15,785 nucleotides of DNA from Verrucomicrobia bacterium UBA1629 (GTDB taxonomy: Bacteria; Verrucomicrobiota; Kiritimatiellia; RFP12; UBA1067): positions 1 to 15,785 of the forward strand of contig DCMF01000106.1 of the NCBI GenBank assembly GCA_002321305.1, given 5' to 3'. The notes beneath the pieces were generated by a model. That model was not told the DNA's origin. It saw only the letters and a list, made by a program, of their open reading frames with translations, and made no database searches. The position numbers and the translations under genes are program-made. Positions 1-5,967 of this stretch are shown in pieces (position 1 is the first letter of the stretch; the number at the start of each line of letters is the position of its first letter).

Positions 1-91
1 GCACCCGCCGCTGCGTCTTCTCCGGATGCCCGAAGCGGTTGTAGAGATACGCGCAGTGGTGGCTCGTCTCGTTGCCGTGGATCGACCCGTT
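1..91 (-). pseudogene. GH92-like alpha-mannosidase fragment (N-terminus missing, runs off left edge)
   Basis: Reading leftwards from about position 91, the minus strand encodes NGSIHGNETSHHCAYLYN followed by RFGHPEKTQRRV. This resembles the conserved HGNE(P/T)SHH-x-x-YLYN-x-x-G-x-P-x-KTQ block of GH92 exo-alpha-mannosidases, which lies in the second half of a protein of roughly 700-750 residues. Upstream the frame stays open only to a TAA at 164-166 inside the palindrome, with no ATG and no recognisable GH92 sequence. The N-terminal half of the enzyme is therefore absent, and the activase gene occupies the space where it should be. A neighbouring frame (113-98) reads ADKEKGSR, so a one-base frameshift just upstream of position 91 is also possible. 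The piece looks like the truncated remnant of a GH92 gene or the product of a rearrangement. The family call rests on one motif read by eye. Confidence 0.55.
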
Positions 92-144
92 TCCGCGAGC
101 CCTTCTCCTTGTCGGCCCAGTGTGCGGCCGCAGACAAAGGGTTC

Positions 145-197
145 GCCGCCCGAGTTTACAAAATTAGGTCAGACCTAAATTTGTAAACTCGGGCGGC
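145..197. repeat. 53-base near-perfect palindrome with operator-like centre
   Basis: Bases 145-170 and 172-197 are inverted copies that pair at 25 of 26 positions (the only mismatch is 163 against 179) around a single central A at 171. The outer arms are GC-rich (GCCGCCCGAG) and the inner arms AT-rich (TTTACAAA). The innermost 15 bases, TTAGGTCAGACCTAA (164-178), form a perfect palindrome of the (T)GGTCnGACC(A) type bound by FadR-subfamily GntR repressors. It lies 124 bases past the stop of the last operon gene and directly before the GH92-like fragment. It could be a strong hairpin ending the operon transcript (no T-run follows it on either strand), a mobile palindromic repeat, or an operator for a gene that has been lost. 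Confidence 0.8.
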
Positions 198-240
198 CGG
201 TGGCGGACGTCGGTGCCCGCCCGCCGTTTCAAAGAGCCAT

Positions 241-283
241 CGCGGTTTTTGACCCGCGCGCCGGGCGAGGCACCTCCCGCCCG
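241..283 (-). terminator. Possible terminator hairpins after the operon
   Basis: Two short GC stems lie 38 to 80 bases past the stop codon of the activase gene: CGGGCG/CGCCCG (262-267 with 278-283, 10-base loop) and CGCGG/CCGCG (241-245 with 254-258). Neither is followed by a T-run in the direction of transcription, so a classical intrinsic terminator is not shown. Their position after the last operon gene is the main argument. The larger palindrome at 145-197 is an alternative stop point. Confidence 0.2.
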
Positions 284-320
284 ACGAAATCAGCGCAATA
301 CCACGTTCCACCGAAGCCCG

Positions 321-1094
321 TCAAATCGGGCGAACGGGCGGCATCGTGTCCTTCATGCCGAGGGCGAGGTACTTCGCGCGCGCGTAGTCGTGGTAGGCGA
401 GATCGACGACCCGGCTGTCGGGGATGCCGAGCGAGGCGAGGTACCGGTGGCGCGCGGCGAGGTCTGCGCCGTCCGTGAGGCCCGGCACGGCGAGGCACCT
501 GACCTCCACCTTCGCCCCGGCCACAACGAGCCGCTCCAGGTTGCGCCGGACGACCGCGTTCGAGACGCCCGTATACTTGACGTGAAGCGCGTCGTCGTGC
601 GCCTTGTAGTCGGGCAGCCACATGTCGACGACGGGCAGCAGCGCCTCGATCGCGGCGGGCGGCGCGTAGAGCGACGTGTCGAGGCACGTGTGAAGCCCCG
701 CCACCTTGAAGCGCGCGAGGAGTTCCGCCGCCCATTCCCAGAAGAACAGCGGCTCGCCGCCCGACAGCGTGACGCCGCCGCCCGTGCGGTCGTAGAACGG
801 CCTGTCCTCCAGCGCCTGGACGACGAGCGCGTCCAGCGTCCACGGCTTGCCGTAGAGCTTGAACGCCCGCGTCGGACAGGTCGCCTCGTCATGCGTGCAG
901 TGCGCACAGTGGCGGCAGAGGTGCTGGAAGCGCGCCTCCTGCGGCTGTGGGTCGATGGACTCCGGGTTGTGGCACCAGACGCAGCGGAGCGGACACCCCT
1001 TCACGAAGAACGTCGTGCGCAGCCCCGGCCCGTCATAGACCGCCATGCGCTTGACGTCCAGCATCAGCGGCGTCCGATACGGCACTTCATTCAT
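321..1094 (-). CDS. Glycyl radical enzyme-activating enzyme (radical SAM)
   Basis: This cytosolic activase should use a [4Fe-4S] cluster and S-adenosylmethionine to take a hydrogen atom from the conserved glycine of the GRE encoded upstream in the operon. The 257-residue protein shows DGPGLRTTFF (21-30), the radical-SAM CX3CX2C motif GCPLRCVWC (C34, C38, C41), SGGEP (111-115), the LPDYKAHD element (160-167) and the C-terminal YHDYARAKYLALG (234-246), all typical of PFL-type activases. A single extra Cys set (C60, C63, C66, C73) suggests one auxiliary cluster, where many GRE activases have two. There is no signal peptide. I chose the ATG at 1094 because it forms an ATGA overlap with the stop of the preceding gene and has GGAGG eight bases upstream. 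A TTG at 1109 would add MEACE and bypass that ribosome site. It is the last gene of the operon, three genes away from its presumed partner. Confidence 0.93.
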   Translation of the reverse strand: MNEVPYRTPLMLDVKRMAVYDGPGLRTTFFVKGCPLRCVWCHNPESIDPQPQEARFQHLCRHCAHCTHDEATCPTRAFKLYGKPWTLDALVVQALEDRPFYDRTGGGVTLSGGEPLFFWEWAAELLARFKVAGLHTCLDTSLYAPPAAIEALLPVVDMWLPDYKAHDDALHVKYTGVSNAVVRRNLERLVVAGAKVEVRCLAVPGLTDGADLAARHRYLASLGIPDSRVVDLAYHDYARAKYLALGMKDTMPPVRPI

Positions 1095-4000
1095 TTCGCA
1101 TGCCTCCAAGTCGAGAACCAGCGCCGCTTCGTCGGGCGCTTCGAGAGGCCGCCGTCAAACCAGTCAGGGTAGGCCTTCAGCACGGCCCCGCCCAGCGGCG
1201 CGGCCTCGTATGCGAGGTCGTCCGGCCCGGCGGCGTCCGCCTTCAGCAGCTCCGCCCACGTCGCCTCCGGCGCGAAGCGCGCGGTGTCGTAAGGCTCCGG
1301 GTCGGGCAGCCCCGCCCCGTCGCCGGGGACCAGGAAGCCGGACTGCGTCGGCGCGAGGCCCTTCGGCGCGCGCGTCACGCGCCCCGTCGCCGGGTCGAGC
1401 CACTTGCCGTCCGCTGTCAGGGGCCGGGCCGTTTCGGACGCGTTGACGAGGAAGAAGACCGTCGTCTTCCCGTCCGTCCGCGCAATCTGCCCGAACGGGA
1501 CGTCGAGCCGCGCCTCCGAGGGATCGCCCCACTGCAGGACGGCCTGGCAGCGGTGGCAGTAGTCGAACCAGACCTTCTCCGCCTTGCCCCAGACCTGGTT
1601 GCGCCCGAAGTGGACGCCCCACCGGCCCATCGTGACGCCGGGCTTCACGTCGTCGCCCCACGGCTGGTGGACGACCGAGTGGAGGACGAGCCGGTTGACG
1701 CCGCCGAGGTACGCGCCGTCCCCGCACCGCTTCAGCTGGGCCGGCGTCTCCGTGAAGGCGGTCGTCTCCGGCGCGCCCGTGAACGCCTCGGCCTCGATGA
1801 CGTTGTGGCGCGTCCCGTCCGGGCGCCTCCAGCGCGCCCACGCGCGGCGGTCGACCTTCGCGGGCCTGTCCGGCGTGAACCAGAACTCGGTCATCAGCCG
1901 GTCGACGTGGGGCGCGGCCTCCGCCGTCTCGAACGGCCCCCCGTAAGGCTCGCAGGAAAGCTCCAGCCCCTCCGCGCGCACGCGCCGCCCCATCTCGGCG
2001 AAGAGGACGTCGCGGTAGAGATCCTTCACCGTCCGGTCGAAGTCGCGCCGGAACTGCGCCGCCTCGGCGGCCGTGTAGAGGTTCGTGTAGCCGCCGAGGA
2101 CCGGCAGGTACGGCATCGGGTCGTAGCCGCGCCGGCGGCGGAACTCCTCCGGCATCTCCGGCGTCCACGTCGGCGTCCCGGCCTCGTAGCTGTCCAGGAG
2201 GATGTGCGTCAGGCCCGCCGCCCGCAGGTCGGGGCCGAGCCGCCGGTGCAGCTCGCCGAAGACGGCGTCGAGGTGGAAGCGCACGGCCTCGCGGCTCATC
2301 TTGTCGCACTCGAGCCCCCGGTTCGCCCAGTCGCAGGGCTGCGTGAACGCGCCCATGGGGACGTGCCCGACGGGCACGCCGCGCACCGTGCCGAGGGGCA
2401 CGTAGTCCGTCCGCCGCGCCGCGCAGTCCGGCTTCTCGTACCGGCCCGCGTCCTCGTTGTAGACGGGGAAGAGCGCGTTCGCCGCCAGCGGGATCTCTCG
2501 GACGTCGCGGACGCCGAAGACGAGTTCGCGCATCGCGAGGCGCGGGGGAATCCACGTGCCGCCCGTGTGCGTGTAGCCCGGGCAGTTGTGGAGCCCGATC
2601 CCGATGCCGCGCCGTTTCCCCTCGGCGCAGGCCCGCCTCACGCACGTCCACCAGGCGTCCGAGTAGGGCTGCCCGATCCCCGTCGGGACGTTCGCGATGC
2701 GCTTGGCCCACGGCACCGTCGCGTCCGCCAGACCGAAGATCGTCGCCGACGTCACGCCCCTGCTCGCCATCCAGTCGAGATCCTTGACGACACCCTCCTC
2801 GGTGACCTGCCGCCCCATCCAGTGCCACCAGACGCCGACACGCGCCTGCGGGGGCGGATTCGCGAACACCTCCTCCGGCGAGGGGCGCTTCTCCGCCGCC
2901 GCGCGCACGGGCGCGAGGGACTGGTACCCGGAGACGGGACAGGCCACGCGCCGGAGGCCACGTGCGAGGGCGACCGTTCCGGTCTCGCGCCCGAAGACGT
3001 CATGCGCCGTCGCCTCGGCCGCCGCCGCGAGGTCGAGCGTGAGCGTCGCCTGCCGCGTCGCGTTGAGGACAAGGGTCGCGCGGTCGCCCGCACACGGCAC
3101 GACCTGCCCCTCGGCGTAGACGGCCACGACGCGCTCCGCCGCGTCGGCGGACTCGACAAGCGGGTACATCAGCTCCGGGTGGTGCGCACGGAACGTCCCC
3201 TTGAGCAGCGCCGACCGGTGGCGCTTCGCGAAGCCGATCCAGTGGCGGATGACGGCGCGGTGGCTTTCGGGCAGCGTCGCCAGCCGCATCGAGTACTGCA
3301 CGACGCCGAAGATCGCGTTCAGGATGACGCGCCCCGCGTCCTCGGGCGTGTCGTCCGGGCTCCAGACGAGCATGTCGGAATGGACGGCCGTCCCGCCGGA
3401 CGTCAGGCGCAGGTCCGCGATGCGGCGGCGGTTCCCGACCAGGTCCGACGGGCAGTCGGTCGCGCGCAGGATGTTGCCGTACGGGCGGATGCCGGGACCG
3501 ATGTACTTCTGCCGGAACTCGATCAGCACGTCCGGCTTGACCGCGACAAGCACCGCGCGCACGTCCGCCATCAGGCGTTCCACGCCCTCGGAGACCGTCT
3601 TGCAGTCACGCCCCTTCCAGCCCTCGGCGAATGCGGGGTCGTTTGCGTCCACGGAGAAGGCGTCGATGAAGTCGAGCTTGAGCCCGTCGAAGTCCCAGTC
3701 GCGCACGCAGCGGACATACGTGTCAATCAGGTACCGGCGCACCTCCGGGAAGCGCGGGTCGAGGACGCCGACGGTCTTGCCGCAGCGGAGGAACTTGCCC
3801 TCGAACCGCCTGTACGCGGCCGATTCCACGCCGACAAACGGCACGGACAGCCAGAGAAGATACTTCTCGATGCCCGCCGCGTGGACGGTATCGACGTGCG
3901 CGCGGAAGTTGGGGAACCGCCCCTTCGCCGGCAGCCAGTCGCCCGTCGCGGAGTAGACATCGCGCGACGTCTCCTTCTGCCAGCCGTCGTCGAGAATCAT

Positions 4001-4732
4001 CGACTTCATGCCGAGTTCCGCCGCGAGGCGCGCCTCGCGTTCGAGGTCGGCGGCGTGGACGTCCTGCCAGAACGCATACCAGCTCGAATAGAGCGGCTCG
4101 AACGCCGCCTCCGGCACGCGGCAGGGGGTCAGCCCCGCCGTCCGCTCGATCCAGCGCGTCGCCTCGGCGACGGCTTCGCCGAACGGCACGGGCCGGCGAT
4201 CGACGAGGATCTTCACCTCGTAGGACGAACGCGGCGCCTCCGGCTGCGTGAAGAAGCGGAAGCGCCCTTCCAGCCGCGCGTCCGTCGAATGGCAGGTGAT
4301 GGCGAACTTCACCGTCCGCCGGCACTCGGACGCGGCGATCAGCAGACGGTTCTCGTCGCTTTCGTTGAAGACGCAGCTGATCGGCGGCATCTGCGCCAGC
4401 GCGGCGGTGTGGCGCGTCGTGCCCCACTCCGACGCGAACAGGCGGCTGCGCTCGCTTTCCTCGGAAATTGGAACCCAGCAATTGTGCGCATCCGCTCCAC
4501 TCGTCGTCAGGTAGGCGTCGAACACGGGCGGCGCCGCCGGAACGGGCGACGTCAGCGCGACGGTGAACACCGCGCGCCCGCCATCGTCCGCGTCGCGCGA
4601 GACGGCGAACGTCCAGTCTCCCGGCTTCTCGCAGCTCGTCAGAAGCTCGACGGCCAGCGCCGCGCGGCAGGCGACGGCCGCGAACGCCGCCAGCGCAACC
4701 GCCCCTCTTCCCCCGGAAGCGGCGCGCGTCAT
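1091..4732 (-). CDS. Secreted two-module glycosidase: GH36-like alpha-galactosidase fused to GH106-like alpha-L-rhamnosidase
   Basis: The 1213-residue protein starts with a Sec signal peptide (about 1-27, ending RAALA). Residues about 30-605 look like GH36: LYSSWYAFWQD (214-224), MILDDGWQ (245-252), LKLDFID (351-357) with D354 as likely nucleophile, RATDCPSD (423-430) with D426 as likely acid/base, and a small beta-domain at the end. After a short linker, residues about 617-1135 look like GH106: VGVWWHWMGR (632-641), LHNCPGYTHTGG (714-725), LLDSYEAG-x-PTW (845-856), FRRRRGYD (864-871), CEPYG (927-931), NRLVLHSVVHQPWG (1013-1026) and WFDYCHRCQ (1055-1063). The GH106 C-terminal beta-sandwich/galactose-binding part appears short or missing. 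Together the modules could strip galactosyl and rhamnosyl groups from a plant or mucilage polysaccharide. The start overlaps the previous stop as ATGA (4729-4732). Exact substrates are inferred, and both families contain divergent members. Confidence 0.87.
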   Translation of the reverse strand: MTRAASGGRGAVALAAFAAVACRAALAVELLTSCEKPGDWTFAVSRDADDGGRAVFTVALTSPVPAAPPVFDAYLTTSGADAHNCWVPISEESERSRLFASEWGTTRHTAALAQMPPISCVFNESDENRLLIAASECRRTVKFAITCHSTDARLEGRFRFFTQPEAPRSSYEVKILVDRRPVPFGEAVAEATRWIERTAGLTPCRVPEAAFEPLYSSWYAFWQDVHAADLEREARLAAELGMKSMILDDGWQKETSRDVYSATGDWLPAKGRFPNFRAHVDTVHAAGIEKYLLWLSVPFVGVESAAYRRFEGKFLRCGKTVGVLDPRFPEVRRYLIDTYVRCVRDWDFDGLKLDFIDAFSVDANDPAFAEGWKGRDCKTVSEGVERLMADVRAVLVAVKPDVLIEFRQKYIGPGIRPYGNILRATDCPSDLVGNRRRIADLRLTSGGTAVHSDMLVWSPDDTPEDAGRVILNAIFGVVQYSMRLATLPESHRAVIRHWIGFAKRHRSALLKGTFRAHHPELMYPLVESADAAERVVAVYAEGQVVPCAGDRATLVLNATRQATLTLDLAAAAEATAHDVFGRETGTVALARGLRRVACPVSGYQSLAPVRAAAEKRPSPEEVFANPPPQARVGVWWHWMGRQVTEEGVVKDLDWMASRGVTSATIFGLADATVPWAKRIANVPTGIGQPYSDAWWTCVRRACAEGKRRGIGIGLHNCPGYTHTGGTWIPPRLAMRELVFGVRDVREIPLAANALFPVYNEDAGRYEKPDCAARRTDYVPLGTVRGVPVGHVPMGAFTQPCDWANRGLECDKMSREAVRFHLDAVFGELHRRLGPDLRAAGLTHILLDSYEAGTPTWTPEMPEEFRRRRGYDPMPYLPVLGGYTNLYTAAEAAQFRRDFDRTVKDLYRDVLFAEMGRRVRAEGLELSCEPYGGPFETAEAAPHVDRLMTEFWFTPDRPAKVDRRAWARWRRPDGTRHNVIEAEAFTGAPETTAFTETPAQLKRCGDGAYLGGVNRLVLHSVVHQPWGDDVKPGVTMGRWGVHFGRNQVWGKAEKVWFDYCHRCQAVLQWGDPSEARLDVPFGQIARTDGKTTVFFLVNASETARPLTADGKWLDPATGRVTRAPKGLAPTQSGFLVPGDGAGLPDPEPYDTARFAPEATWAELLKADAAGPDDLAYEAAPLGGAVLKAYPDWFDGGLSKRPTKRRWFSTWRHAK
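1103..1107 (-). promoter_or_regulatory. Ribosome binding site of the activase gene
   Basis: GGAGG on the minus strand lies eight bases before the ATG at 1094, inside the 3' end of the preceding glycosidase gene. This spacing decides the start in favour of 1094 over the in-frame TTG at 1109, and the arrangement indicates translational coupling. Confidence 0.75.
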
Positions 4733-5922
4733 TTCCCGTCTCCCCGTCCGACCACGCGCCTGACGGCATCGAGGTACGCGCGACCGTTGCGCGTGTCAGG
4801 CATGAGCCACGAGCCCTCGGTGTACTCGTTCCAGGCGTTGATGAGAATCGCACCCGGCTTCTTGGGGTCTTCCGCCGCGCGCCGCAGCGCCGTGCGCAGC
4901 GCCCCCGCGAACTTCTCCGGCGTGGCGTTCGCGAAGATGCCCATGTGGGGATAGTGGGACGCCCGCCAGGGGAACGGCTCCGCCGGATCGCAGCGCGCCG
5001 TGCAGTCCCATCCGCGCGGAACGATCGGGATGTGCATCGGCGACACCTCCGCGAGCCCGCGGTTCACCGCGTCAGCCGATTCCACGAGATCGTCGTATTC
5101 CATCACGAACTGGCGGCTCCGCTCCATGGCCGAGCCTTTCTTGGAATGGAAGCCGTTGATGGAGTAGACGGACGTGGAGTCGAAGCCCGCCTCGACCGCC
5201 GGGCCGGCGTTCCCCGCGTTGAAGACCATCGCGTTGAAGTGGACGGGCGGAAGCCCCTTCGCCCGCACGAGCGCCTGCGCCTTCGCCAGCGTCTCCCGCG
5301 TCTTCGCGGGGCCGCCCATGTCCTTCACGAACCGGTCGCTCGAATACATCGAGAAGAAGATCTTCCCGTCCTTCCGGTAGTAGCCGGGATCGGCGAAATA
5401 GGTCTGCGCGCAGTAGGCGAACGCGGCGAGGAAGTCTTCCTCGGTGCGCGCGAGCTTCCAGAGCCAATGCTTCTTCTCCTCGCCGAACTTCGACTGGAAC
5501 GGCACGTCGCGGTCATGGTAGGCCCACATCAGGGCGAACTTCATGCGGCTGCGGTTCGCCGCCTTCATGAAGCCCCGCTCCAGCCCCTCGTGCTGAATGG
5601 GCTTTCCGTTCGCCCAGTACCAGTCGTAGAGGAAGACGTCGATGCCGGCGTCCGCCGCGAGGTCGATCTCCTGCGCGGCGACCTTCGGGTCGCTTTCGTC
5701 GTAGAAGCCCATGAGGGGAATGACCGGCTGGTGGTGGCCGGGGAACTTCGCCACGGTGTTCGAGACGCACATCCATTCGGTCGTCCCCTTCCCGTAGTAC
5801 GCCTCCCATTCGGGGTAGACGTGCCATTCGGGGTAGTAGATGCACAGGACGTCGATCTTGCCGGGTTCGCCGCCCAGCGCCGTCAGGGCCAGCAGCGACA
5901 GCATCGGAATCAGTTTCTTCAT
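4729..5922 (-). CDS. Secreted GH99-like / WbsX-family glycan-active protein
   Basis: The 397-residue protein has a Sec signal peptide (MKKLIPMLSLLALTALGG). The mature part is a single TIM-barrel-type domain of the WbsX/GH99-like family: IYYPEWH (28-34), GKGTTEW (44-50), GFYDESDP (72-79), AADAGIDVFLYDWYWANGKP (89-108), and the terminal block INAWNEYTEG-x-WLMPD (361-376) followed by an AYLDAVRRV helix. E366 and E369 are candidate active-site acids. Classical GH99 enzymes are endo-alpha-mannosidases, while WbsX-like domains also occur beside glycosyltransferases in O-antigen loci, so the reaction is uncertain. Export and company with GH36/GH106 favour a hydrolase. The ribosome site AAAGGAG lies seven bases before the ATG. 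The gap to the upstream GRE gene is 45 bases, and the gene is translationally coupled to the next by ATGA. Confidence 0.83.
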   Translation of the reverse strand: MKKLIPMLSLLALTALGGEPGKIDVLCIYYPEWHVYPEWEAYYGKGTTEWMCVSNTVAKFPGHHQPVIPLMGFYDESDPKVAAQEIDLAADAGIDVFLYDWYWANGKPIQHEGLERGFMKAANRSRMKFALMWAYHDRDVPFQSKFGEEKKHWLWKLARTEEDFLAAFAYCAQTYFADPGYYRKDGKIFFSMYSSDRFVKDMGGPAKTRETLAKAQALVRAKGLPPVHFNAMVFNAGNAGPAVEAGFDSTSVYSINGFHSKKGSAMERSRQFVMEYDDLVESADAVNRGLAEVSPMHIPIVPRGWDCTARCDPAEPFPWRASHYPHMGIFANATPEKFAGALRTALRRAAEDPKKPGAILINAWNEYTEGSWLMPDTRNGRAYLDAVRRVVGRGDGK

Positions 5923-5967
5923 GTCTTTTCTCCTTTGTAGTTTCTCTTGTGAGGTTCGTCCGCGAAA

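Noticed and set aside
1100..4954. A 1284-codon open frame on the plus strand opposite the glycosidase genes
   Set aside because: It is an antisense shadow caused by GC-rich codon use. Its translation is Arg/Pro/Val-rich without any domain, while the minus strand carries clear GH36, GH106 and GH99-like motifs.
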